Shown here in pieces: positions 25,038 to 34,631 of a stretch of DNA of 64,000 nucleotides; positions within the stretch are counted from its first letter, which is position 1, and each line of letters starts with the position of its first letter. The notes below the pieces were generated by a model that saw nothing but the letters and a program-made list of their open reading frames with translations, was not told the origin of the DNA and did no database searches. The DNA is taken from the NCBI RefSeq assembly GCF_018325905.1, contig NZ_AP021901.1, positions 310,001-374,000 of the forward strand. Direction: 5' to 3'. The translations under genes were made by a program, and so were the position numbers. Source of the stretch: Pseudomonas sp. St316 (GTDB lineage Bacteria > Pseudomonadota > Gammaproteobacteria > Pseudomonadales > Pseudomonadaceae).

Positions 25038-28000
25038 ATGTGGTGGAGCAAAGGTAAATCGCGGGTAATCGAGGGCGCACAGGCCCTGGCATCGCCAATG
25101 ATCATGTCACTGGAGCCGCGCATGCTGTTCGACGGCGCGGTGGCCGCGACCGTGGCCGAGGCCGCGCAACCGGAGGCTCATCCCACTGCTGATGCGGCCA
25201 AGACGCCGACGGCTGACCAGCCTGCCGATACACATGCGCCCCAGGGGCAGGTCGATGCCACCGAGGCTGCCGTTCCGGGCAAGTCCGTGGTGTTTGTCGA
25301 TTCCCGGGTCAAGGACGCTGCCAGCCTGCTCGATGGCGTCGCGCCCGGCACCCAAGTGGTGCAGCTCGATGCCACCAAGGACGGCCTGCAACAGATTGCC
25401 GACTACCTGGACACCCACCAGGGCGTGAGCTCGGTGCAAATCATCGCCCACGGCAATGCCGGCGATTTGTGGCTGGGCAACGCCTACCTGTCGGCGGACA
25501 ACGTCCAGGCCCGCAGCGAGGTGCTGGCGCAGATCGGCCAGGACATGAACGCCGGTGGCGATATCCTGATCTACGGCTGCTACACCGCCGAGGGCGACCG
25601 TGGCTTGGCGCTGGTCGATTCGTTGGCGCAGTTGACCGGCCGCGACGTGGCGGCCTCCAATGACCGCACAGGCCTGGGCGGTGACTGGGACCTGGAAATT
25701 GCCACCGGCAATATCGAAAGCGCCAACGTGCTGTCGGCCAATGCGATGAGCGAGTACCAATGGGGTCTTGCCACCTGGACGGCTACCAACAACGCCAACA
25801 CTGGTGTGGGCTCGTTGCGTGCGGCCCTGGCTTCCGCGCAGAACGGCGATATCGTGACCTTCAACAGTGGCATGACCGTCGCGCTGACCCAGGTGCTGGT
25901 GGTCAACAAGAACGTGACCATCGATGGCGACCTCAATAACGACAATGTCGCCGACGTGACCCTCGACGGACAATTCCGCACGCAGATCCTCAATGTGACG
26001 TCCGGCACGACGGCTACCCTCGATGGCCTGGTGATCACCCGCGGCATGGTGGCGGGTAACGGCGGCGACGGCGGCACGGATGCGCTGGTAGCCAAGGGCG
26101 GCGGGATCTACAACGCCGGGACGTTGACCCTGAAGAACGTCACGGTCACCGCGAACGCCGCGTCGGGCGGTGGCGGCGGTGGCGGTGTGACGCCGCAATA
26201 CGCCGGTGGCGGTGGCGGTGGCGGTGGTGCGATCAGCGGTTTCGGCAACGGCGGCAACGGCGGCAATACGCTCAACGCCACAGGTTCCATCGGCTCGTCT
26301 GGTCAAGGCGGGGCCGGTGGTGGCTTCTCCAACATGGGCGGGCGAGGCGGTTCTTCTACTGCCGGGGCTGGCGGTGCCGCCTATCCGGGCTACAGCACCG
26401 GTTCGGCCGGCGGCACGGCGTCCAGCGGCGGCCGGTCCATCGGCGGCGGTGGCGGTGGTGATGGCTACAACGAGATCGGCGGCGCCGGTGGCGGAGCCGT
26501 CGGCGGTATCTACAACGATACGGGTGCAACCCTGCGGATCATCGGCAACTCGGTGATTTCCAACAACATCGGTGCGGGCGGTGGCGGCGGTGGCGGCGGG
26601 GCCGGTGGCGGCTACAACCACACCGGTGGTGCCGGCGGCGTCGGTGTTGGTGCGATCTGGAACAAAGGTTCGATCCTGATTACCGCCGCCAACTTCGCGG
26701 CCCTGGCCGGCAACGTCGGGGGCAGTGGCATTGGTGGGGCGAGTGCGGGTACCGCAGGTACTTCGCCATCGTCGGTGACCAACGTCTATGGTGACGGCGG
26801 TACCATCAACACCAACTATGTGCCGGACCTGACGCCACCGACCGCGACTGTCGTGGTAGCCAATACCAACCTGAACTCCGGCGGTACGTCGCTGGTGACC
26901 ATCACCTTCTCCGAGGCCGTGACCGGCCTTACGGCGTCGGACCTGACGGTGCAGAACGGCACTGTCGGCACCCTCACCAGTGGTGACGGCGGTATCACCT
27001 GGACCGGCACGTTGACGGCGGCCAGCAACATTGCCGACACCACCAACGTGATCACCCTGGACAACACTGGCGTCGCCGACCTGGCCGGCAACGCTGGCGT
27101 GGGCACCACCAGCTCGAACAATTACGTGGTCAACGACACCGTGGCGCCAACCGCGACCATCGTGGTGGCCGATACCGCGCTCAAAAGCGGTGAAACCTCG
27201 GCAGTGACCATCACTTTCTCTGAAGCGGTGACTGGTTTCACCACCGCCGACCTGACGGTGGCGAACGGCACGATCACCGGCCTGAGCAGCGCCGACGGTG
27301 GCATCACCTGGACCGCGACCCTGACGCCGGGCGCTGATATCACCGATACCACCAACCTGGTGGTCCTGGACAAGACCGGCGTCGCCGACCTGTCCGGCAA
27401 CGCCGGGGTAGGCTCCACCAACTCCAACAACTACGCCATCGATACCCTGCTGCCGACCGCCACCATCGTGGTGGCCGATACGTCGCTGAGCGTCGGTGAA
27501 ACGTCCCTGGTAACCATCACGTTCAATGAGGCGGTGACTGGTTTCACCGCCGCCGACCTGACGGTCGCCAACGGCTCGGTGACCGGACTGAGCAGCGCCG
27601 ATGGTGGCATCACCTGGACCGCGACCCTGACCCCGACCGCCAGCGTCAGTGACACCACCAACGTGATCACGTTGAACAGCGGCGGCATTGCCGATCTCTC
27701 CGGCAACGTCAACGCGGGCACCACCGACTCCAACAACTACGCGATCGACACGCTGCGCCCGACCGCCACGATCGTGGTGGCCGACACCGCGCTGGCCGCC
27801 GGCGAAACCTCACTGGTGACCATTACCTTCAGCGAGGCCGTGAGCGGCTTCACCCTGGCCGATCTGACGGTCGCCAACGGCTCCTTGAGTGGCCTGAGCA
27901 GCAGCGATGGCGGCATCACCTGGACCGCGACGCTCACGCCGACCGCCAGCATCGCCGATGCCACCAACCTGGTCGTGCTGGCCAACACGGGTGTGGTCGA

Positions 28001-31000
28001 CGCTGCCGGTAATGCCGGCACCGGCACCACCAGCTCCAACAACTACGCCGTCGACACCCAGCGTCCGACCGCCACCGTCGTCGTGGCCGATACGTCGTTG
28101 AGCGTCGGCGAAACGTCGCTGGTGACCATCACCTTCAACGAGGCGGTGACCGGCTTCACCACAGCCGACCTGAGCGTTGCCAACGGTACCGTCACCGGGC
28201 TGAGCAGCAGCGACGGCGGTATTACCTGGACCGGGACCCTGACCCCGACCGCCAGCATCAGTGACGCCAGCAATGTCATTACCCTGGACAATACCGGCGT
28301 CAGCGATGCCGCCGGCAACGCCGGCAGCGGCACCACCACGTCCAACAACTATGCCATCGACAACGTTCGGCCGACCGCGACGATCGTGGTCGCCGACAGC
28401 ACCCTCAGCATCGGCGAGACGTCCGTGGTGACGATCACCTTCAGTGAAGCGGTGACCGGCTTCACCCTGGCCGACCTGACGACGGCGAACGGTGTCTTGA
28501 GCAACTTGAGCACCAGCGACAACATCACCTACACCGCGACCTTCTCCCCGAGCGCGGGCATCAGCGACACCAGCAACCTGATCACCCTGGATAACACCGG
28601 GGTCGTGGACGGAGCAGGCAACGCCGGCAGCGGCACCACCGACTCGAACAACTACGTCGTCGACACACTGCGCCCGACCGCCACCATCGTGGTGGCGGAC
28701 ACCGCGCTGAGCGTTGGCGAAACGTCGCTGGTGACCATCACCTTCTCCGAAGCGGTCAGTGGTTTCAATAACTCGGACTTGTCCGTGGCCAATGGCACGC
28801 TCAGCGCGGTCAGCAGCAGCGACGGCGGCTTGACCTGGACCGCCACCCTGACCCCGAACCTGGGGGTCAGCGACGTCAGTAACCTGATTACCCTGAACAA
28901 CACCGGCGTCAGCGATGCAGCAGGCAACACCGGCACTGGCACCACCAACTCCAACAACTACGCCATCGACACCAACGTGCCGACGGCGACCATTGTGGTG
29001 GCCGATACGTCCCTGAGTATCGGGGAAACGTCCCTGGTGACCATCACCTTCAACGAAGCGGTGAGCGGTTTCGACAACAGTGACCTGCTCGTCGGCAATG
29101 GCACACTGAGCAACGTCAGCAGCAGCGACGGTGGCGTGACCTGGACCGCCACGTTCACTCCGAGCGCCAGCATCAGCGACACCACCAATGTGATCACCCT
29201 GGACAACACCGGTGTGACCAACGGTTCAGGCAATGCCGGGGTCGGTACCACCGATTCCAACAACTACGCCATCGACAACGTGCGCCCGAGCGCGACCATC
29301 GTCGTCGCCGACACGGCCATCGCCGCGGGCGAGACGTCGCTGGTGACCATCACCTTCAGCGAAGCCGTGACCGGTTTCACCACGGCCGACCTGAGCGTGG
29401 CCAACGGTACGCTCACCGGGCTGAGCAGCAGCGATGGCGGCATCACCTGGACGGCCACGTTCACGCCGACCGTCGGTATCAACGACACCAGCAACCTGAT
29501 CACGCTGGATAACACGGGCGTGGCCGACCTGGCGGGTAATACGGGCAGCGGCACCACCGACTCGAACAACTACGCCATCGACACCTTGCGCCCAACGGCG
29601 ACGATCGTCATGGCCGACACCAACCTCAGCGTCGGTGAAACGTCACTGGTCACCATCACCTTCAGCGAGGCGGTGAGCGGCTTCGACAATTCGGACCTGA
29701 GCGTGGCCAACGGCACCCTGAGCGCCGTCAGCAGCAGCGACGGTGGTATCACCTGGACAGCGGTCTTCACCCCGACCATCGGCACACGGGATGCGACCAA
29801 CCTCATCGTCCTGAACAACAGTGGCGTGAGCGATGTGGCGGGCAATGCCGGTACGGGCACGACCAACTCCAACAACTACGCCATCGACACCCAGGTTCCG
29901 ACCGCCACCATCGTGGTGGCCGATACGTCGCTGAGCATCGGTGAAACGTCGCTGGTGACCATCACCTTCAGCGAAGCCGTGACCGGTTTCACCGCTGCCG
30001 ACCTGAGCGTGGCCAACGGTACGCTGAGCAACGTTTCGTCCAGCGACGGTGGCGTGACCTGGACCGCTACGTTCACCCCGAGCGCCAGCGTTTCCGACAC
30101 CAGCAACCTGATCACCCTGGACAACACCGGTGTGACCAACGGTTCAGGCAATGCCGGGGTCGGCACCACCGATTCCAACAACTATGCCATCGACACCGTG
30201 CGTCCGACCGCGACCATCATCGTCGCCGACACGGCCATCGCCGCGGGCGAGACGTCGCTGGTGACCATCACCTTCAGCGAAGCCGTGACCGGTTTCACCG
30301 CTGCCGACCTGAGCGTGGCCAACGGTTCGCTCACCGGGCTGAGCAGCAGCGATGGCGGCATTACCTGGACGGCCACGTTCACGCCGACCGTCGGCGTCAA
30401 CGACACCAGCAACCTGATCACGCTGGATAACACGGGTGTGGCCGACCTGGCGGGTAATACGGGCAGCGGCACCACCGATTCCAACAACTACGCCCTCGAC
30501 ACCCAGTTGCCAACCGCCACCATCGTGCTCAGTGATTCAACGCTGAGGCCGGGTGAAACCGCCCAGGTCACCATCACCTTCAGCGAAGCAGTGACCGGTT
30601 TCACCAACGCTGACCTGACGGTGGCCAACGGCACCCTGAGCGCTGTCAGCAGCAGCGACGGTGGCCTGACCTGGACGGCCACGTTCACCCCGACCCTGGG
30701 TGTGAGCGACGCCACCAACCTGATCAGCCTGGACAATACCGGGGTGAGCGACGTGGCAGGCAATGTCGGCGCGGGGACCACCGACTCGGCTAACTACGCG
30801 GTCGAGACCCGGGTGCCCAGCGCCACGATCGTGGTGGCCGACAACGCCCTCAACGTCGGTGAAACCTCATTGGTGACCATCACCTTCTCGGAAGCGGTCA
30901 GCGGCTTCGACAACAGCGACCTGAGCGTGAGCAACGGCACCCTGAGCAACGTTTCGTCCAGCGATGGCGGCGTGACCTGGACTGCGACCTTCACCCCGGC

Positions 31001-32279
31001 GAGCAACATCACCGACACCAGCAACCTCATCAGCCTGGACACCAGCGGCGTGGTCAATGCCTCGGGCAACAGCGGCGTCGGGGTGGTGAACTCCAACAAC
31101 TACGCGGTCGACACGGTGCGCCCGGGCGCCACCATCACCCTGGGCGATACCAGCCTGGGCATCGGTCAGACCACCACCGTGACCATCAGCTTCACCGAAG
31201 CGGTGTCGGGCTTCGACCTGTCGGATCTGAGCGTGGCCAACGGCGTGCTGTCGAACCTCGCCAGCAATGACGGCGGCCTGACCTGGACGGCGACCCTGAC
31301 GCCGACCGCGGGCGTCAATGATGCCACCAACCTGATCCTGCTCGACAGCAGCAATGTCCAGGACCTGGCCGGCAACGCGGGCGCTGGCATCGCGATCTCG
31401 GCGAACTACGCCCTGGATGCCAGCCGGCCGACAGCGACCATCGTGGTCGCCGACCCGAACCTGAGCGTGGGCGAGACGACCCAGGTGACCATCACCTTCA
31501 GCGAGGCGGTGAGCGGTTTCGACCTGTCGGATCTCAGCGTCACCAACGGTGAACTGACCAACCTGGCCAGCAGTGACGGCGGCAAGACCTGGACGGCGAC
31601 GTTCACGCCGACGGGCAACCTCACCGACCCGAGCAATTTCATCGCCCTGGACACCAGCAACGTCAGCGACCTGTCGGGCAACGCCGGCTCTGGGGTGTCG
31701 GTGTCCAACAATTACCAGATCGACACCGTGGTGCCCAACGATGTGAAGCCGCCACCGGAGTTCCTGATCTCGGACCCGGTTACCGTGGTGCCACCGTCCG
31801 ACGTGCCGTTGCAGCCGATCATCTTCACGCCGCCCACCGGCAACCTGGGCTCGCCGCTGGGCTTCCCGCCGCTGTTCGAGCAACGGGATGTGGGCGGTGG
31901 CCTGGATCCGATAGGCGATATTTTCATCAACCGGGGTGAACTGGCGCCGAGCTACATCGCCCAGGTCTTTAGCAGCGATGCTGCCGGCGACGGCTCGGGC
32001 CATGGGTTCCTGGGCTTTGGCGGTGGCGATGGCGGGGTGTTCGGCAGCAGCACGCTGTCGACGCTGTTCAACCAGGACGCCGCTTCCGAGGGCGAATCGA
32101 TGGACGCCTTCGGCAATTCATCGATGCAGGGGGGCGATGTGTCCCAGGGCTTGCGCGGGATGTTTGGCGCACCGACCTTGGGCCAGCAACTGCAACACCT
32201 CAAGGACACTGAACAACGTCAGGTAGACAGCCTGGCGATGGCTTTGCAACAGGTCGGCATCAGCCAGGTACAGGCCTGA
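25038..32279 (+). CDS. Giant LEPR/DUF4347 surface protein with Gly-rich region and 16 Ig-like repeats
   Basis: A 2413-aa protein. It starts at 25038 (AGGTGA six bases upstream) with a basic N-terminus and the LEPR motif MSLEPRMLFDGA. Residues about 85-255 form a DUF4347 domain with IIAHGNAG (His138) and IYGCYTAEGD (Cys181). A region of about 80 residues with beta-helix-like features follows, then a Gly-rich stretch (about 340-570) with runs of GGGG. Sixteen repeats of about 102 residues cover roughly 594-2225 (Big_12-like: GETSLVTITFSEAV, DLSVANGTL, DGGITWTATFTP, SNNYAIDT). The Pro/Gly-rich tail of about 185 residues ends GISQVQA. I see no RTX repeats and no classic Sec signal. A secreted adhesin or matrix protein is likely. 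The TolC gene follows directly. Confidence 0.85.
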   Translation: MWWSKGKSRVIEGAQALASPMIMSLEPRMLFDGAVAATVAEAAQPEAHPTADAAKTPTADQPADTHAPQGQVDATEAAVPGKSVVFVDSRVKDAASLLDGVAPGTQVVQLDATKDGLQQIADYLDTHQGVSSVQIIAHGNAGDLWLGNAYLSADNVQARSEVLAQIGQDMNAGGDILIYGCYTAEGDRGLALVDSLAQLTGRDVAASNDRTGLGGDWDLEIATGNIESANVLSANAMSEYQWGLATWTATNNANTGVGSLRAALASAQNGDIVTFNSGMTVALTQVLVVNKNVTIDGDLNNDNVADVTLDGQFRTQILNVTSGTTATLDGLVITRGMVAGNGGDGGTDALVAKGGGIYNAGTLTLKNVTVTANAASGGGGGGGVTPQYAGGGGGGGGAISGFGNGGNGGNTLNATGSIGSSGQGGAGGGFSNMGGRGGSSTAGAGGAAYPGYSTGSAGGTASSGGRSIGGGGGGDGYNEIGGAGGGAVGGIYNDTGATLRIIGNSVISNNIGAGGGGGGGGAGGGYNHTGGAGGVGVGAIWNKGSILITAANFAALAGNVGGSGIGGASAGTAGTSPSSVTNVYGDGGTINTNYVPDLTPPTATVVVANTNLNSGGTSLVTITFSEAVTGLTASDLTVQNGTVGTLTSGDGGITWTGTLTAASNIADTTNVITLDNTGVADLAGNAGVGTTSSNNYVVNDTVAPTATIVVADTALKSGETSAVTITFSEAVTGFTTADLTVANGTITGLSSADGGITWTATLTPGADITDTTNLVVLDKTGVADLSGNAGVGSTNSNNYAIDTLLPTATIVVADTSLSVGETSLVTITFNEAVTGFTAADLTVANGSVTGLSSADGGITWTATLTPTASVSDTTNVITLNSGGIADLSGNVNAGTTDSNNYAIDTLRPTATIVVADTALAAGETSLVTITFSEAVSGFTLADLTVANGSLSGLSSSDGGITWTATLTPTASIADATNLVVLANTGVVDAAGNAGTGTTSSNNYAVDTQRPTATVVVADTSLSVGETSLVTITFNEAVTGFTTADLSVANGTVTGLSSSDGGITWTGTLTPTASISDASNVITLDNTGVSDAAGNAGSGTTTSNNYAIDNVRPTATIVVADSTLSIGETSVVTITFSEAVTGFTLADLTTANGVLSNLSTSDNITYTATFSPSAGISDTSNLITLDNTGVVDGAGNAGSGTTDSNNYVVDTLRPTATIVVADTALSVGETSLVTITFSEAVSGFNNSDLSVANGTLSAVSSSDGGLTWTATLTPNLGVSDVSNLITLNNTGVSDAAGNTGTGTTNSNNYAIDTNVPTATIVVADTSLSIGETSLVTITFNEAVSGFDNSDLLVGNGTLSNVSSSDGGVTWTATFTPSASISDTTNVITLDNTGVTNGSGNAGVGTTDSNNYAIDNVRPSATIVVADTAIAAGETSLVTITFSEAVTGFTTADLSVANGTLTGLSSSDGGITWTATFTPTVGINDTSNLITLDNTGVADLAGNTGSGTTDSNNYAIDTLRPTATIVMADTNLSVGETSLVTITFSEAVSGFDNSDLSVANGTLSAVSSSDGGITWTAVFTPTIGTRDATNLIVLNNSGVSDVAGNAGTGTTNSNNYAIDTQVPTATIVVADTSLSIGETSLVTITFSEAVTGFTAADLSVANGTLSNVSSSDGGVTWTATFTPSASVSDTSNLITLDNTGVTNGSGNAGVGTTDSNNYAIDTVRPTATIIVADTAIAAGETSLVTITFSEAVTGFTAADLSVANGSLTGLSSSDGGITWTATFTPTVGVNDTSNLITLDNTGVADLAGNTGSGTTDSNNYALDTQLPTATIVLSDSTLRPGETAQVTITFSEAVTGFTNADLTVANGTLSAVSSSDGGLTWTATFTPTLGVSDATNLISLDNTGVSDVAGNVGAGTTDSANYAVETRVPSATIVVADNALNVGETSLVTITFSEAVSGFDNSDLSVSNGTLSNVSSSDGGVTWTATFTPASNITDTSNLISLDTSGVVNASGNSGVGVVNSNNYAVDTVRPGATITLGDTSLGIGQTTTVTISFTEAVSGFDLSDLSVANGVLSNLASNDGGLTWTATLTPTAGVNDATNLILLDSSNVQDLAGNAGAGIAISANYALDASRPTATIVVADPNLSVGETTQVTITFSEAVSGFDLSDLSVTNGELTNLASSDGGKTWTATFTPTGNLTDPSNFIALDTSNVSDLSGNAGSGVSVSNNYQIDTVVPNDVKPPPEFLISDPVTVVPPSDVPLQPIIFTPPTGNLGSPLGFPPLFEQRDVGGGLDPIGDIFINRGELAPSYIAQVFSSDAAGDGSGHGFLGFGGGDGGVFGSSTLSTLFNQDAASEGESMDAFGNSSMQGGDVSQGLRGMFGAPTLGQQLQHLKDTEQRQVDSLAMALQQVGISQVQA
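26816..31711 (+). repeat. Sixteen tandem ~306-bp repeats encoding Ig-like domains
   Basis: The unit is 306 bp (102 codons) with one shorter 303-bp copy (28349-28651). Units 8-9 (28958-29569) and 11-12 (29876-30487) are nearly identical at DNA level and offset by exactly 918 bp (three units), a sign of recent segmental duplication. The last two units are the most diverged. Confidence 0.9.
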
Positions 32280-32318
32280 TAAAACTAAAAAATGGGGCAG
32301 CCAGGGGCAATCCAGGGA

Positions 32319-33833
32319 ATGAATAGAAGTCAGAAGTTATTCGCAGTGAGTGCGCTGGCGTTGGTGGTCAGCGGATGTGCCGTCACCAGTGAGCCGATCG
32401 ATCGAAGCGTCAGCGAACAGCGCGCCCGGACCGACCTGCAGAATATGTACAAGGGCCAGGAGCCCCTCAGTGGCCCGCTGACCCTGCACCAGGCCATGGC
32501 CCGCGCGGTGAAGTACAACCTCGAAGGTCGCTTGAAGATCATGGAGGAGGCCCTGGCAAAACGGCAACTGGACCTCGCCAGTTTCGACATGCTGCCGCGC
32601 ATGGCGCTGGATGCCGGTTATGTCGGCCGCAACAATGTCAGCGCCTCCAGTAGCCAGAGTGTCGAAACCGGCACCCAGTCCCTGGAACCGTCGACCTCCC
32701 AGGACCGCGACCGTGAGGTGGCGGACCTGACCATGGTCTGGAACGTGCTCGACTTCGGCGTGAGCTACATCAGCGCCAAGCAGGCCGGCGACCAGCGGCT
32801 GATCGTGCAGGAGCGTCGTCGCAAGGTGATCAACACCATCGTCCAGGACGTGCGTTCAGCCTACTGGCGCGCCATGGCCGCCGAGCGCCTGCTCAAGCAG
32901 ATCGACAGCTTGATGGCCCGGGTCGAGTCGGCACGCGGCAACAGCCAGAGCATGAGCGAGCAACGCATCGGTGACCCGGTTCAGGCCCTGGGTTACCAGC
33001 GCTCGCTGATCCAGGCCACCCGCCAGCTCGAAGAGCAGCGCCGGGCGCTGTCGCTGGCCAAGACCGAACTGGCGACCCTGATCAACCTGCCCCTGGGCAC
33101 CGAGTTGACCCTGGCGACCCAGGATGAGTACGAGATTCCGGAGCTCAAGGTCGACCTGTCCCGCCTCGAACAGGAAGCCCTGGCCAGCCGTCCGGAACTG
33201 CGCGAGCAGGACTATCAGACGCGCATTACCGCCGCCGAAACCCGCAAGGCCATGCTGCGCCTGCTGCCAGGCCTGGAGTTCTCCGCCGGCGGGCACTACG
33301 ACAGCAACTCGTTCCTGGTGGAACAGGGCTGGGCCGACTATGGCGTGAAAGTCACCTGGAACCTGTTCAACGTGATTTCCGCCCCGGCGGCCATCGACGT
33401 GGCCAAGGCCGGTGAAGAAGTGGCGTCGGCGCGGCGCCAGGCGATGTCGATTGCCGTGTTGGCGCAGTTGTACGTGGCCAATGCCAACTATCGCGAAGCG
33501 CTGCGCCAGTTCAAGACCAGCCAGCAACTGTCGGACATCGACGGGCAGATTGTCGGTCAATTGCGCAGTCGTCACCAGGCTGCCGGCATTGGCGAGCTCG
33601 ATCTGATCCAGGGTGAACTCAATACCCTGCAGGCCGATCTGCGCCGGGACCTGGCCTACGCCGACCTGCGCAACGCCTACGGGCAGATCTTTGCCAGTGC
33701 CGGTCTCGACCCACTGCCAAACGAAGTGCAATCGACCGAAGTCCAGTCGATTGCCACGGCGCTGGCTAACCGCGAAGCGGCCTGGGCCCAGGGCAATATC
33801 ACGGTGCCGACCACGGCCACGGTGCCCCAATAA
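32319..33833 (+). CDS. TolC-family outer-membrane lipoprotein
   Basis: A 504-aa outer-membrane efflux protein. The start at 32319 gives a lipoprotein signal with lipobox VVSGC (Cys20), as in OprM-type channels. The two OEP repeats are visible (LTLHQAMARAVKYNLEGRLKIM ... LDLIQGELNTLQADLRRDLAYADLRNAYGQIFASAG). AGGGG lies about ten bases upstream, and the gene follows the giant protein by 39 bp. It gives the locus its own outer-membrane duct, expected to pair with the HlyD-like proteins at 17210-21403. No ABC or RND pump gene lies in the locus. Confidence 0.88.
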   Translation: MNRSQKLFAVSALALVVSGCAVTSEPIDRSVSEQRARTDLQNMYKGQEPLSGPLTLHQAMARAVKYNLEGRLKIMEEALAKRQLDLASFDMLPRMALDAGYVGRNNVSASSSQSVETGTQSLEPSTSQDRDREVADLTMVWNVLDFGVSYISAKQAGDQRLIVQERRRKVINTIVQDVRSAYWRAMAAERLLKQIDSLMARVESARGNSQSMSEQRIGDPVQALGYQRSLIQATRQLEEQRRALSLAKTELATLINLPLGTELTLATQDEYEIPELKVDLSRLEQEALASRPELREQDYQTRITAAETRKAMLRLLPGLEFSAGGHYDSNSFLVEQGWADYGVKVTWNLFNVISAPAAIDVAKAGEEVASARRQAMSIAVLAQLYVANANYREALRQFKTSQQLSDIDGQIVGQLRSRHQAAGIGELDLIQGELNTLQADLRRDLAYADLRNAYGQIFASAGLDPLPNEVQSTEVQSIATALANREAAWAQGNITVPTTATVPQ

Positions 33834-33845
33834 CCGGGCGCTGGC

Positions 33846-34631
33846 ATGACGCGCCCGGCGTTTTCCCGGCTGCCGGTGGCGGTGAACCTGCCGTTGCTGT
33901 TGCAGGCACTGGCCGCCATTGAAGACGAGCGCTGGCAGGGGCATTTCAACAGTGCCTATTACAGCGGCGACTGGAGCGGTGTGGCGCTGATTTCAGCAGC
34001 CGATGCCGTCACCGAGCTGTCGCCCGGGCGCGGCCAGCCCCTGCATCGCGCGCCTTGGTCAAGGGATGGCCGCTGGCATGAAGCGTTGCGCGACTGGCCC
34101 CTGGAGATCGTCTCGGCCCGGCTGCTGCGGCTCGGGCCCGGCGGGTGCATCCACGAACATCGCGACTATGACCTGGACGGGCCGGACGCCGACCTGCGCC
34201 TGCACGTGCCGCTGCTCAGCTCGCCTGGCGTGGACTTCTTCCTGGATGGGCAAATCATTGCGATGACGGCAGGCGAGTGCTGGTTCCTCGACCTGGCGCG
34301 GCCTCATCGGGTTGTGAATCGAAGTGCTCACTCGCGGGTTCACCTGGTACTCGATTGTCGCCCCGGGCCTTGGCTGGCACAGCAGATTGCCAATGGGCTG
34401 CCCACCACACCCGCCGCGGGCGTCGGGCCAAGCGACTTTGTCCGTTTTCAGCAGCGTGTGGAAACGGATCCTCATCTCGCCCGAACCTTGCAGAACTTGC
34501 CTGAGCTGGAAGCGTTCATTGACTCTGCCCTGGCGCTGGGGGCCGAACAAGGGCTTCATTTCACCCGGGAAGAATTGCGGGCGGCGATGCGCACAGGTCG
34601 CCAGCAGTGGAGAGACCAGTGGAAGACCTGA
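33846..34631 (+). CDS. Aspartyl/asparaginyl beta-hydroxylase with C-terminal Nif11-like domain
   Basis: A 261-aa two-part protein. Residues about 30-180 are an Asp/Asn beta-hydroxylase with iron ligands in IHEHRDYDLD and in RPHRVVNRSAHSRVHLVLD (His and the 2-oxoglutarate Arg). Residues about 197-255 match the Nif11-like pattern FVRFQQRVETDPHLA ... LALGAEQGLHFTREELRAAM (helix, 'DP.L', a G...F.T.EEL end). Nif11-like domains are best known as leaders of RiPP precursors and recognition modules. It begins 12 bp after the TolC stop and overlaps the second sulfotransferase, so it is operonic. It would hydroxylate Asp or Asn in a protein of the locus. Confidence 0.82.
   Translation: MTRPAFSRLPVAVNLPLLLQALAAIEDERWQGHFNSAYYSGDWSGVALISAADAVTELSPGRGQPLHRAPWSRDGRWHEALRDWPLEIVSARLLRLGPGGCIHEHRDYDLDGPDADLRLHVPLLSSPGVDFFLDGQIIAMTAGECWFLDLARPHRVVNRSAHSRVHLVLDCRPGPWLAQQIANGLPTTPAAGVGPSDFVRFQQRVETDPHLARTLQNLPELEAFIDSALALGAEQGLHFTREELRAAMRTGRQQWRDQWKT

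Noticed and set aside
25107..26621. A 504-codon minus-strand frame
   Set aside because: Antisense to the DUF4347 and Gly-rich part of the giant protein; its composition is a mirror of Gly/Ala codons and no domain is visible.
26816..31711. A ladder of 101-codon minus-strand frames every 306 bp
   Set aside because: They mirror the repeat unit of the Ig-like array on the plus strand; the regular period comes from the coding repeats, not from separate genes.
26816..31711. CRISPR-like regular repeats
   Set aside because: Units are 306 bp, coding and contiguous, without unique spacers.
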